From Eubacteriales Family XIII. Incertae Sedis bacterium (GTDB taxonomy: Bacteria > Bacillota > Clostridia > Peptostreptococcales > Anaerovoracaceae), in contig JAISBV010000134.1 of assembly GCA_031266025.1 (NCBI GenBank), forward strand, positions 1-33,437: a stretch of 33,437 bases of DNA. Direction: 5' to 3'. The notes below the pieces were generated by a model that had not been told where the DNA came from, made no database searches, and saw only the letters and a program-made list of their open reading frames with translations. Within the stretch, counting starts at the first letter, position 1; every line of letters begins with the position of its first letter. A program made the translations under genes and the position numbers. This document shows, one piece after another, positions 24,930 through 33,146 of the stretch.

Positions 24930-24954
24930 GTAACTACTCAAACCCCACGTCAGT
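24930..24954. repeat. 25-bp copy of the dispersed repeat terminus between hemZ and hisS
   Basis: GTAACTACTCAAACCCCACG followed by TCAGT. It shares ACTACTCAAAC and the CGTCAGT that follows with the left arm of the 7357-7499 element. The hemZ stop TGA (24950-24952) is inside it, and its other end is five bases from the hisS Shine-Dalgarno. No second arm is present. Confidence 0.7.
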
Positions 24955-26362
24955 CAAAAAGCAGACGCTGTTTGCGTTCGAGCATCTCATCCAATCTTTC
25001 TTCATATATCTCATAATTGGAAACATTGAATACGCGTTCCAATCTGTTTTCGCGCGGTATGTAAAGCTTGGTGGATGCGCCCGCGCCGAGCGCGATAACG
25101 GTCTGGCGCTCATCCATGATACGAACGTTGTACAGGCCCGGCTTTCCGTCGCGTGTGTAACCCGTGTTTTCGAGGTTACCGGCCGTCTGCTTCTGGCGAT
25201 ACAGGTAATACGGCGCATACGAAGCTTTTTCCAAGGACTCGGCGGCGTAGCGCGTCATCTCAGCGGCGACGGCGGCCGTTTCGTAGTTGTACTCGGCGTC
25301 TTGCTCTTTGAGCCGCGCCGCCCGTTTCATGGCAAGCGCGTGTATCGTGATATTCTCGGGTTCGAGCTCCAAAACCGCCGTAAGCGAGCGCGCGAAGCTG
25401 CCCGCGTCTTCGCCCGGCAGTCCGGCTATCAAATCGGCGTTGATCACGGGAACGCCGGCCTCGCGCGCGAGCCGAAACGCCGCGCGCACGGATTCCGCCG
25501 TATGATTCCTTCCTATCCGCACCAATGTATCGTCGTTCATACTCTGCGGATTTATACTGACGCGATCCACGCCGCGCCTTCGCATGACGCGCAGTTTTCC
25601 GGCGCTTATCGTATCGGGTCTACCCGCTTCGACCGTAAATTCCTTTACGGTATCGCCGTCAAAGCAACGACGCGTATGGGCAAGCAGCCCGTCGAGATCT
25701 TCTTCGTTTAACGCGGTGGGCGTACCGCCGCCTATATAGATGCTCTCGACGCGAAACCTTTTGCGAGCCATACCCGCAGCAACAAAATCCATCTCCCTGC
25801 CGAGCGCCGAAAGATAGCCGCTTATGCGCGCGTAGGGCGCTTGGTTGGACGTAAACGAACAGTATTGGCAGCGCGTAGGACAAAACGGAATACCTATATA
25901 TACGCTGACCGTATTTTCGTCCGTCGCGGCGTTTGCGAACGTCGCGCGCTGCAAAGCGTGCACGCGCGCCGTAAGTTCCGTCTTGGCGTCGCTCACATAA
26001 TACTCTTCGCGAAACCTCATACACGCCCGCGACGCATCCGCGCCGTTCGGGCCCGCAAGCGCGTCGAAGAGCTTGACAGGCCTTATCCCCGTCAGTATAC
26101 CCCACTCCGGAAGCTTGCCCGTCAGTGCGGACAGCCTCTCGTACAACAGGCGTTTGACGGCGTTCTTGTCCTTGGACGCGGCGGGCGCCGCGGGACGCTT
26201 TACATCAACAATGTACGCGCCGCCCGTGTCCTCTCCCGCGCGCAATACGCGAAATTCCGAAGGGCGCAAGAACATTTTGACAAGCTCAATATATTCATTG
26301 GCGTCGGCCGCGCCGCCGGCGCCGCCGAAAACAAATCCGTACATATCCGTCCGCAAACTCAA
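24950..26362 (-). CDS. hemZ: HemZ-family radical SAM coproporphyrinogen dehydrogenase-like protein
   Basis: HemZ-family proteins resemble oxygen-independent coproporphyrinogen III oxidase (HemN); the reaction is not certain for all members. The 470-residue protein has the family N-terminal region with LPEWGILTGIRPVK (84-97) and the radical SAM core with C161-X3-C165-X2-C168 in PFCPTRCQYCSF, then YIGGGTPT and GVDRVSINPQSM. It ends in a HemN-like C-terminal part, YLYRQKQTAGNLENTGY. The first in-frame start is a TTG at 26362, overlapping the MBL gene stop as TTGA; an ATG at 26344 is an alternative. Neither has a strong Shine-Dalgarno. The stop codon lies within a dispersed repeat. Confidence 0.88.
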   Translation of the reverse strand: MSLRTDMYGFVFGGAGGAADANEYIELVKMFLRPSEFRVLRAGEDTGGAYIVDVKRPAAPAASKDKNAVKRLLYERLSALTGKLPEWGILTGIRPVKLFDALAGPNGADASRACMRFREEYYVSDAKTELTARVHALQRATFANAATDENTVSVYIGIPFCPTRCQYCSFTSNQAPYARISGYLSALGREMDFVAAGMARKRFRVESIYIGGGTPTALNEEDLDGLLAHTRRCFDGDTVKEFTVEAGRPDTISAGKLRVMRRRGVDRVSINPQSMNDDTLVRIGRNHTAESVRAAFRLAREAGVPVINADLIAGLPGEDAGSFARSLTAVLELEPENITIHALAMKRAARLKEQDAEYNYETAAVAAEMTRYAAESLEKASYAPYYLYRQKQTAGNLENTGYTRDGKPGLYNVRIMDERQTVIALGAGASTKLYIPRENRLERVFNVSNYEIYEERLDEMLERKQRLLFD

Positions 26363-26976
26363 AAAAACGGGTTGTTTCTTTTTTCTCCGCCTATCGTGCC
26401 GCTTCCCATATGGCCGGGATACAGCCGCGTCTCATCAGGCAGGACAAACAACTTCGTTCTTACCGACGCGAGGAGGGCGTCCATGGATCCGCCGAACAGA
26501 TCGGTTCTGCCTATGGAACCCGTGAACAGCGTATCGCCGCTGAACAGCGCGTCGCCCGTCAATATACATATGCCGCCCGGCGAATGCCCGGGCGTCGATA
26601 TTATCCTGAGCGTCAACGAGCCCGCCTTGAGCTCATCGCCGTCCTTCACCCATAATTGCGCTTCAAGCGATATAGGTCTTCCCGTTATCGCAGCCGAATA
26701 GTTTTTGTCGGGATCGGAAAGCATTTGACGTTCATCTTCGCCCGCAACAAGCTTGCAGCCCTCGAATTCGTTCAGATACAGGTCGACGCCGCCGATATGG
26801 TCGCCGTGCCCGTGCGTCAGTATAAGCCACTCGACTTTTAACCCTTCGTCTTTCACGACCTTTGCCAAGCGCGAATCGTATTCGCCCGCGTCCACGATAA
26901 AGGCGTTCTTCGCTCCGTCGTCCGTGAGATAGCTGTTGGCGCCGGAAAAAGCCCCTGTAAATGTTCTTATGTTCAT
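26359..26976 (-). CDS. MBL-fold metallo-hydrolase (glyoxalase II-like)
   Basis: A 205-residue metallo-beta-lactamase-fold protein similar to hydroxyacylglutathione hydrolase-like enzymes of Bacillota. The metal motif is THGHGDH, with H55, H57, D59 and H60. Other ligands are in STPGHSPGG, FSGDTLF and the late LYPGHMGSGTIGGEK. The substrate cannot be assigned; the short length argues against a full glyoxalase II. AAGGAG lies eight bases before the ATG. It overlaps hemZ by three to four bases and follows dtd by 52 bases, a neighbourhood repeated in many Clostridia (relA-dtd-MBL-hemZ-hisS). Confidence 0.9.
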   Translation of the reverse strand: MNIRTFTGAFSGANSYLTDDGAKNAFIVDAGEYDSRLAKVVKDEGLKVEWLILTHGHGDHIGGVDLYLNEFEGCKLVAGEDERQMLSDPDKNYSAAITGRPISLEAQLWVKDGDELKAGSLTLRIISTPGHSPGGICILTGDALFSGDTLFTGSIGRTDLFGGSMDALLASVRTKLFVLPDETRLYPGHMGSGTIGGEKRNNPFF

Positions 26977-27028
26977 AGATGTTACTCCTTACTGCCGTAC
27001 CGGTCGCTCTTTTTCCGATGATCGTAAA

Positions 27029-27478
27029 TCAGAACGCCTTCCTGCTGTCCAAAAGCAGCGTCACCGGGCCGTCGTTATGTATTTCCACAAGCATTTCGGC
27101 TCCGAACACGCCTTCTTCCACACGCAAGGACAAAGAGCGCAGCCTATCCGCGCATACGCGGTAAAGCGGTTCCGCCGTCTCGGGTCTTGCCGCTTCCGCA
27201 AAGCTTGGCCGCTTGCCCTTCCTCACGTCGCCGAGCAGCGTAAACTGCGAAACGGCGAGCACGGCGCCGCCCGCGTCCGATACGGATAAGTTCATCTTAC
27301 CGTCCGAGTCTTCAAAGACGCGCAAACCCGCTATCTTGTCGGCGATGTAGATCGCGTCGCTTTCGCCGTCGCCCGTCTCCACGCCCACAAAAGCAACGAG
27401 CCCTGTTCCTATAGCGCCCGCCGTCCTGTCTCCGACCGTCACACGCGCCTGTTTTACCCTCTGAACAACCGCTCTCAC
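27029..27478 (-). CDS. dtd: D-aminoacyl-tRNA deacylase
   Basis: Dtd removes D-amino acids (and glycine mischarged on tRNA-Ala) from tRNA. The 149-residue protein has MRAVVQRVKQARV at the start, the catalytic-site SQFTLLGD (97-104) and the cross-subunit NDGPVT near 136 that shapes the chiral pocket. The start is a GTG at 27478, eight bases after the relA stop, with AGGGG upstream. relA-dtd adjacency is standard in Bacillota. Confidence 0.95.
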   Translation of the reverse strand: MRAVVQRVKQARVTVGDRTAGAIGTGLVAFVGVETGDGESDAIYIADKIAGLRVFEDSDGKMNLSVSDAGGAVLAVSQFTLLGDVRKGKRPSFAEAARPETAEPLYRVCADRLRSLSLRVEEGVFGAEMLVEIHNDGPVTLLLDSRKAF

Positions 27479-27486
27479 GCGCGCCC

Positions 27487-29691
27487 CTAACCCGTAGCCC
27501 TGTGCGCGTCTTCAACTCCCTCTACGCCGCGCAGGGACAGCAGTATCTTCTCCATCTGGTTCGTATTTGAGATGGAAAGCGTCATAAGGATGTAGACCGC
27601 GCCGTCGTTCGCGCTCTTTGCGTTAACGCCCGTAATGTGCGCGTCCATATCCTCGCATACGCGCGATATATCCGACAGCAAACCCTTGCGGTCGCCGGCG
27701 CTGATAGCCACATCGGAATCATAGTATCTGCCGAGATCTGTATTGTCGTACTCCCACTCGACATCTATAAGCCGCCCTTTTTCTTCTTCGGGTATATGTA
27801 TTAGGTTCGGGCAGTCGTCGCGATGAACGGTAACGCCCTTGCCCTTTGTTATAAAGCCGGTAATATTGTCGCCCGGCACGGGATTGCAGCATTTTCCAAG
27901 GTGGATCAGCAGATTGCTGACACCCTTGACGCGAACGTCCGTGCGATCCCTGTGTCCGCTGTCGGCGTGCTTCAAGGCGGCGGACATTTCCGCACGTTCC
28001 TTCTCACGCGCCGCGCGCTTGGCGGCGGCCTGCATCTCCTCGTCGTGAATCTCCGTGAGCGCGTTGACGACCTTGCTCAACATAACCCCGCCGTGGCTTA
28101 TGATATTGTACATCTCATCGGCTGTTGTATAATTGAGCTGTTTGTATACGCGCGATACCCACTGATTTCGCACGACGGTTTGAGGATCGAAACCCTTGCG
28201 CTTCACAGCCCTCTCAAGCAGCTCGCGTCCTCTCTCGGCGCGCTCGCCCCTGTTCTCGCGTTTCAGCCATTGGCGTATCTTGCTTCTTGCGTTGCCGGTC
28301 TTCGCGATCTGAAGCCAGTCTATGCCGGGGCCCTTGGAATTGGAAGATGTGATGATCTCGATGATCTCGCCGTTTTTCAGGATGTAATCTATCGGAACCA
28401 TCTTGCCGTTCACCTTGGCGCCTACGCACTTCACGCCCACGCCGCTGTGTATTTTGAAAGCGAAATCAAGCGGCGTCGAACCCGCCGGCAGCTCTATTAC
28501 ATCACCTTTGGGAGTGAACACGAATACCTGATTGGAGAAGAGATCCATCTTCAGGGTTTCCATGAACTCCCTCGTGTCGTTCATATCCTTCTGCCATTCC
28601 AACGTCTGCCGCAGCCAAGCAAGCTTCACCTCTTCCTGCGAAGCCTCGTTCGAACCCAAACCCTCCTTGTATTTCCAATGTGCGGCGATACCGTACTCGG
28701 CAATGCGATGCATGGCCCGCGTACGTATCTGTATCTCAAACGGACTGCCTTGGTCGCTCAGCACCGTCGTATGAATGGACTGGTAGAGATTGGGCTTCGG
28801 CATCGCGATATAATCCTTGAAGCGGCCCGGAAGCGGCTTCCACATCGTATGCACGACGCCGAGCGCGGCGTAACAGTCCTTGACGGTTTCCACAATGATC
28901 CGCACGGCGGTAAGATCGAATATCTCGTCCAACTGCCTGTGTTGGTATTTCATCTTGCGGTATATGCTGTAAAAATGCTTGGAACGTCCTGTAATCTCAT
29001 GACTGATTTTCAGATCGTCAAGAGCATGCTTGATCTCCCCGATGACGCGATTGATGTTCTCTTCACGCGCGGCCTTCTTCATATTGACTTGATCCGCCAA
29101 TTCAAAATAGGCCTCGGGATCAAGGTATTTCAGCGCGATATCCTCAAACTCGAATTTCATGGCGAATATACCGAGCCGGCTCGCGAGCGGCGCGTATATT
29201 TCAAGCGTTTCCCTGCATTTGTACACGATCTGATCATGATTCATGTAGTTGATTGTGCGCAGGTTGTGCAGACGATCCGCCAGTTTTATGAGCAGTACCC
29301 TGATGTCCTTGGACATGGCCAGAAACATCTTGCGCAGGTTTTCGGCTTGCCGTTCTTCTTGACCTTCCGTAACCAAAGAGCCAAGCTTTGTGACGCCGTC
29401 CACAAGCAGCGCCACCTCACTGCCGAAATCCCGCGTTATATCCTCCTGCGAATAGGGCGTGTCCTCAACCGCGTCGTGGAGCAATCCCGCGACTATCGTG
29501 GTTTCGTCCATTCCGAGATTCGCGAGTATCTTGGCTACTTCTATCGGATGGACGAGATAGGGTTCTCCCGATTTCCGAAGCTGTCCCATATGCACTTGTT
29601 CGGCTTTCAGGTAGGCCCTTTTGATCAAATCCGTGTCGATACTCGGGTTGATTTCAAGAAGACCTCCGAGAAACTGCTCAAGATTATCCAT
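27487..29691 (-). CDS. relA: Bifunctional (p)ppGpp synthetase/hydrolase RelA/SpoT
   Basis: Rel makes and breaks (p)ppGpp in the stringent response. From the ATG at 29691 it is 734 residues. The HD hydrolase domain includes LVHPIEVAKIL and AGLLHDAVEDT. The synthetase domain has RSKHFYSIYRKMKYQ, DEIFDLTAVRIIVE and RFKDYIAMPKPNLYQSIHT, ending in AAHWKYKEG. TGS follows with FVFTPKGDVIELPAGSTPLDFAF, and a C-terminal ACT domain ends the protein. Both catalytic domains look complete. A longer open frame upstream to about 30198 overlaps secDF and is not family sequence; AGGA lies six bases before the chosen ATG, 11 bases after the secDF stop. Confidence 0.97.
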   Translation of the reverse strand: MDNLEQFLGGLLEINPSIDTDLIKRAYLKAEQVHMGQLRKSGEPYLVHPIEVAKILANLGMDETTIVAGLLHDAVEDTPYSQEDITRDFGSEVALLVDGVTKLGSLVTEGQEERQAENLRKMFLAMSKDIRVLLIKLADRLHNLRTINYMNHDQIVYKCRETLEIYAPLASRLGIFAMKFEFEDIALKYLDPEAYFELADQVNMKKAAREENINRVIGEIKHALDDLKISHEITGRSKHFYSIYRKMKYQHRQLDEIFDLTAVRIIVETVKDCYAALGVVHTMWKPLPGRFKDYIAMPKPNLYQSIHTTVLSDQGSPFEIQIRTRAMHRIAEYGIAAHWKYKEGLGSNEASQEEVKLAWLRQTLEWQKDMNDTREFMETLKMDLFSNQVFVFTPKGDVIELPAGSTPLDFAFKIHSGVGVKCVGAKVNGKMVPIDYILKNGEIIEIITSSNSKGPGIDWLQIAKTGNARSKIRQWLKRENRGERAERGRELLERAVKRKGFDPQTVVRNQWVSRVYKQLNYTTADEMYNIISHGGVMLSKVVNALTEIHDEEMQAAAKRAAREKERAEMSAALKHADSGHRDRTDVRVKGVSNLLIHLGKCCNPVPGDNITGFITKGKGVTVHRDDCPNLIHIPEEEKGRLIDVEWEYDNTDLGRYYDSDVAISAGDRKGLLSDISRVCEDMDAHITGVNAKSANDGAVYILMTLSISNTNQMEKILLSLRGVEGVEDAHRATG

Positions 29692-29702
29692 AAATTGTCC
29701 TG

Positions 29703-31931
29703 TTACACGACGGCGCCGTCCTCCGCGCTCCGGGTCTTTCGCGCTTTTGAGCCGCCTCCGCCTCCGCCGCGATACCTCGGCTTGTCGAGAGCTTGGCATA
29801 TATCGTAATATATGGGACTGCAGATGAATATAGAGGACGCCGCGCCCGCCGCAATGCCCACTATAAGCGGCATTGTGAACTGCCGTATCACATCGCCGCC
29901 CAGTATATACAATGGGATGATAGCCAATATGGTGGTCAGTGCGGTCATGACGGAACGGAAGACCGTTTGGTTGATGCTCGTGTCTATCAAGGGCTCCAAT
30001 CTGCTTTTTCGCATGACCTTCAGGTTCTCCCTGATCCTGTCGAATATAACTATGGTGTCGTTGATCGAATAGCCGACGACAGTCAGCACGCCCGCGATAA
30101 ACGGATTGTTGATCGGAACGTGGAACAGTCCGTAGAAGGCAATCAATATCACGACGTCGTGCAGCACCCCGACGATGGAGGCGACGCCGAATTTCCACTC
30201 AAAGCGTATAATGATGTATATCAGCATGCCGATGCTCGCGAAGATCACGGCTTTGACGGCGTTGCGCTTGAGCAGGTCGCCGATCGAGGGCCCGAACTGT
30301 TCGAACGCGAGCACCGACGAATCGTCAAGTCCGAAAGCCGGCAGCAGCGCGTCAAGCAGCGCGGCGCGTTCCTCGTTTATTAGCGACTTCGTCGTTCTGA
30401 TGATGATTTGAGTATTATTGTCGCCCGCGTAGATGATATCCGCGTTTTCTATGCCGTTCTCGCCGAGCACGGCGTCCACGGCCTCTATATCGACCTGCTC
30501 GTTCATTTCAAGCTGCATCATCATGCCGCCCGTAAAATCTATGCCGAAATTGAAACCGCGTATAAAACCGACGCCGAGTCCGACGACCATAAGCGCTACG
30601 GTTATGATGTAGTAAACGCGGCGGCGTCCGAGAAACGCGAACTGCTTGCGTATGCCTATCACTGCGTCGTTGTCCTCTTTGACGCCGAAGAATTTCTTTG
30701 CGCCGAGCAACCTGTTTTCGGCCATTATGAGCAGATATACCTGCGTGACGACGGCCGCCGTGAATATACTGACGACGATACCGATCATAAGTGTTAATGC
30801 AAAGCCGCGCACGGGCCCCGTTCCGAACTGGTACAGCACTATGGCCGCTATAATGGTCGTTACCTGCGAGTCTATGATCGTACCCATGGCGCGCTTGAAT
30901 CCCGCGCTTACGGCCACGCGGATGGTCTTGCCCTGCTGTATTTCCTCGCGTATACGCGCGAATATGATTACATTGGCGTCCACGGCCATGCCTATGGACA
31001 GGATGATGCCCGCGATTCCCGGCAGCGTCAGCACGCCGCCGAGTAGGTTCAATATCCAAAACGTGGCGGGTATGTAGAGGAGCAGCGCTATATCGGCCGC
31101 CAGACCCATGATTCTGTATATGCCGAGCATCAGGAGCAGTATAAGCAGGACGCCGACGGCGCCTCCGATCAGGCTCATCTGCAGAGCGTCCATACCGATG
31201 GCGGCCGACTGCACGGACGAGTTCACCTCAACCAATTCCGCGGGAAGGGCGCCGGCCCTGATCTGCCGCGCGAGCGTAATGGCTTCATCCTCGTCGAACC
31301 TGCCCGTTATCTGCGCGTTGCCGTTCAGAATCGGCGTTTCGACATTGGGCGCGGAAATGATTTCATCGTCCAATATGATTGCGATGGATTTTGCTCCTAC
31401 GCCCGGCAAAACAGGCGTAACCGAACCGCTGTATGCTGTCTGCGTACCCCTCGCGAAAGCCTCCGTTCCGGCCGAGTCGAATTCGAGCGTGACGACATAA
31501 CCGCCGCCCTGCTGATCCATGGCGACGCCCGCGTCATTGACCATACTGCCGTCAAGCACAAGACTGCCGTCCGCCAACATGAATTGGAGCTGCGCCGTCT
31601 TGCCTATTTCCCTTATGGCTTCCTCAGGATCATCCGCGCCCGGCATCTCCACGCGAATGCGATTTTCTCCCTCTATTGTTACGACGGTTTCAGAAAGCCC
31701 CATTTCATTAATGCGTCTCTCCATGATAAGCTGCGTCTGCTTCATGAGTTCGGAAAGCTCTTGGCCCTCAGCGTCGGTCTGCGCCTCCATCACCACGTAT
31801 ACGCCTCCTGAAAGGTCGAGACCGAGCTTCGTCCTGTCCATGATAGGCCCGAGACTGCCGATGCCCGTCAGCGTAACGACCCACAGCAATACAGTAAAAA
31901 TCGCGATCAAGAGCGCCAGAAATTTCTTCAT
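29703..31931 (-). CDS. secDF: Fused protein export membrane protein SecDF
   Basis: SecDF uses the proton gradient to help pull secreted proteins through SecYEG. Here SecD and SecF are one 742-residue chain, as in Bacillus. The SecD half has an N-terminal membrane segment (4-24), DRTKLGLDLSGGVYVVMEA (32-50), and GMAVDANVIIFARIREE (314-330). The SecF half starts near 430, with FNFGIDFTGGMMM (460-472) and VVGYSINDTIVIFDRIREN later. Multiple hydrophobic segments are spread over 250-405 and the last 180 residues. The tail is glycine-rich. AGAGGA lies about nine bases before the ATG. No good promoter is visible in the 197-base gap from yajC, which contains a terminator and a repeat. Confidence 0.97.
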   Translation of the reverse strand: MKKFLALLIAIFTVLLWVVTLTGIGSLGPIMDRTKLGLDLSGGVYVVMEAQTDAEGQELSELMKQTQLIMERRINEMGLSETVVTIEGENRIRVEMPGADDPEEAIREIGKTAQLQFMLADGSLVLDGSMVNDAGVAMDQQGGGYVVTLEFDSAGTEAFARGTQTAYSGSVTPVLPGVGAKSIAIILDDEIISAPNVETPILNGNAQITGRFDEDEAITLARQIRAGALPAELVEVNSSVQSAAIGMDALQMSLIGGAVGVLLILLLMLGIYRIMGLAADIALLLYIPATFWILNLLGGVLTLPGIAGIILSIGMAVDANVIIFARIREEIQQGKTIRVAVSAGFKRAMGTIIDSQVTTIIAAIVLYQFGTGPVRGFALTLMIGIVVSIFTAAVVTQVYLLIMAENRLLGAKKFFGVKEDNDAVIGIRKQFAFLGRRRVYYIITVALMVVGLGVGFIRGFNFGIDFTGGMMMQLEMNEQVDIEAVDAVLGENGIENADIIYAGDNNTQIIIRTTKSLINEERAALLDALLPAFGLDDSSVLAFEQFGPSIGDLLKRNAVKAVIFASIGMLIYIIIRFEWKFGVASIVGVLHDVVILIAFYGLFHVPINNPFIAGVLTVVGYSINDTIVIFDRIRENLKVMRKSRLEPLIDTSINQTVFRSVMTALTTILAIIPLYILGGDVIRQFTMPLIVGIAAGAASSIFICSPIYYDICQALDKPRYRGGGGGGSKARKTRSAEDGAVV

Positions 31932-31983
31932 AATGCAGTTCCTCTTACAGATGACAATAAAAAATAAAAATAACGAGACTTAA

Positions 31984-32043
31984 CGGGCACTTGTGCCCGG
32001 AGCTTGCGAACGGGTAAAAATCACGTGGGGTTTGCGTAGTTAC
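31984..32043. repeat. Composite dispersed repeat between yajC and secDF
   Basis: Read on the minus strand it begins GTAACTACGCAAAC, continues with CCCACGTGATTTTTACCC, the 21-bp module shared with 15023-15043, and ends in a hairpin CGGGCAC-AA-GTGCCCG (31984-31999). The first ~32 bases match the right arm of the 7357-7499 element with only a few differences; the remainder differs. It therefore looks like a mosaic of repeat parts. Confidence 0.75.
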
Positions 32044-32045
32044 CT

Positions 32046-32080
32046 TAAAAAGCGAACCCCCTGCGCTGTGCCGGGGGTTA
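32046..32080 (-). terminator. Intrinsic terminator after yajC
   Basis: Minus strand: AACCCCC (32073-32079), an 11-base loop, GGGGGTT (32055-32061), then CGC and TTTTT. It is a seven-bp GC-rich stem with a U-run, about 50 bases after the yajC stop. It should at least partly separate yajC from secDF. Confidence 0.75.
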
Positions 32081-32128
32081 ATTACACTACGCCGAAACCG
32101 CTTGTACGGAACCAACGCCTGATATACG

Positions 32129-32563
32129 CTATTCTTCAATACCCGCTTCTTCTTCGGCGGTCTTTTTCTTCAGTCTTTTGGGAAGCGTCGGCTTTGACTC
32201 TTCCGCAGCGCCCTCCGCGGCAGCTATATCATCGGCGCCCGACTCGTCGCCCGGTTCATCTTTCGCGGGCTTTCCGGCTTTATCGGCTTTGGGCGCCGAA
32301 GCTTCGGTCACGACCTTTGAAATAGCCCAACGCATAATATCGAATTTGGTCTTGTCCGCACCGACCTGTATAGTCAACACCTCATCTTTGGTCTTGACGA
32401 TCTTACCGCAAATTCCGCCGATCGTTATGACTTCATCGCCCACCTTGATCGCGCTGCGCATACTGTTGACCTCTCGCTCGCGCTTTCTCTGCGGCCGGAT
32501 CAGCATAAAATACATGATTACGATCAATAATATCAGCGGTATAAGCGTTGTGATGTTATTCAT
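32129..32563 (-). CDS. yajC: Preprotein translocase subunit YajC
   Basis: YajC is a small partner of SecDF in the membrane. From the ATG at 32563 it is 144 residues. One membrane segment TTLIPLILLIVIMYFMLI (4-21) is followed by the family motif RPQRKREREVNSMRSAIKVGDEVITIGGI. The last ~60 residues are Ala/Glu/Lys-rich, low complexity, and not part of the family. The frame is open 15 codons upstream, but GGAGG sits five to six bases before the chosen ATG. It has its own promoter (32626-32653) and terminator (32046-32080). Confidence 0.95.
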   Translation of the reverse strand: MNNITTLIPLILLIVIMYFMLIRPQRKREREVNSMRSAIKVGDEVITIGGICGKIVKTKDEVLTIQVGADKTKFDIMRWAISKVVTEASAPKADKAGKPAKDEPGDESGADDIAAAEGAAEESKPTLPKRLKKKTAEEEAGIEE

Positions 32564-32625
32564 AAATTCCTCCATCTTCATCCGGGTTTGGCGGAACACC
32601 GGCAGCATTTATTGTTCTCTACATT

Positions 32626-32653
32626 ATTATACCGAAATTCCGCCAAATTGCAA
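32626..32653 (-). promoter_or_regulatory. Sigma-A-type promoter of yajC
   Basis: Minus strand TTGCAA (32648-32653), a 16-base spacer, TATAAT (32626-32631), and about 62 bases to the ATG at 32563. It also seems the only clear promoter ahead of secDF. Confidence 0.6.
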
Positions 32654-32752
32654 CCGTTTATTTTTTTATAAAGATAAAATCATAACAATCGCTGTTACGT
32701 CGTCACCGAGACTTTGACGCGTATCCGACGACGCGACCGCGCGAAACATGAG

Positions 32753-32800
32753 AAATCCGAACGCATCCCCGACTTGCAGCTTGCGAGGAGGTTCGGATTT
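32753..32800 (-). other. Ten-bp perfect inverted repeat downstream of tRNA-Leu(GAG)
   Basis: AAATCCGAAC (32753-32762) and GTTCGGATTT (32791-32800) enclose 28 bases that include a nested hairpin (CTTGC / GCGAG) and a variant of the CGCAAGCT repeat module. It lies eight bases after the encoded CCA. It lacks a long U-run, so it may be a processing or stability hairpin or a weak terminator. The remaining gap to yajC has two weaker inverted repeats (32698-32733 and 32683-32697), and no gene. Confidence 0.5.
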
Positions 32801-32808
32801 TCACGAAT

Positions 32809-32891
32809 TGGTGCGGTTGAAGGGACTTGAACCCTTACTCTCTCGAACACGGCCCTCAACCGTGCGCGTCTGCCTATTCCGCCACAACCGC
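32809..32891 (-). tRNA. tRNA-Leu, anticodon GAG
   Basis: The acceptor stem is GCGGTTG with CAACCGC, discriminator A and encoded CCA. The anticodon stem is CACGG/CCGTG around the loop TTGAGGG, giving anticodon GAG for CUC/CUU. The T arm is AAGGG-TTCAAGT-CCCTT. The variable arm is only 11 bases, with little stem. Read by hand; the cloverleaf is otherwise complete. Confidence 0.93.
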
Positions 32892-32984
32892 ACGAACCCG
32901 GCCCGCTCTCATTCCGCTGTTTGAATCGAGCGCAACCGATCAGGAACACGCCGATACTGACTGACGTTTTTCCAAGAAAAAATA

Positions 32985-33071
32985 TGGTGCCGGCGATCGG
33001 GGTCGAACCGATACGGTGTTGCCACCACCGGATTTTGAGTCCGGCACGTCTGCCAATTCCATCACGCCGGC
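32985..33071 (-). tRNA. tRNA-Leu, anticodon CAA
   Basis: Acceptor stem GCCGGCG with CGCCGGC, discriminator A and encoded CCA. Anticodon stem CCGGA/TCCGG around CTCAAAA gives anticodon CAA, reading UUG. The long variable arm GGTG-GCAA-CACC is typical of leucine tRNAs. The 93 bases between it and the GAG tRNA contain no visible gene, and the two are probably one transcript from the promoter at 33086-33114. Confidence 0.95.
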
Positions 33072-33085
33072 CAACTCCACAACAT

Positions 33086-33114
33086 ATATTAGCACAGTTT
33101 CCGGCCGGAAGCAA
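33086..33114 (-). promoter_or_regulatory. Promoter of the tRNA-Leu pair
   Basis: Minus strand TTGCTT (33109-33114), a 17-base spacer containing CCGGCCGG, TAATAT (33086-33091), and 14 bases to the first base of tRNA-Leu(CAA). The short leader fits a tRNA promoter. Confidence 0.6.
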
Positions 33115-33146
33115 GCGATATTTTCCAATAACTCGAAACAATATCA

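Noticed and set aside
24916-24949. T-box riboswitch before hisS (also considered for leuS and aspS)
   Set aside because: The gaps are 34, 12 and 0 bases, far too short for a T-box leader.
27823-29808. A 661-codon open frame on the plus strand
   Set aside because: It lies fully antisense to relA, matches no family, and long antisense frames are expected from the codon bias of this GC-rich genome.
29692-30198. Longer N-terminus for RelA
   Set aside because: The extra frame is the shadow of secDF. The ATG at 29691 has a ribosome-binding site and matches the family start.
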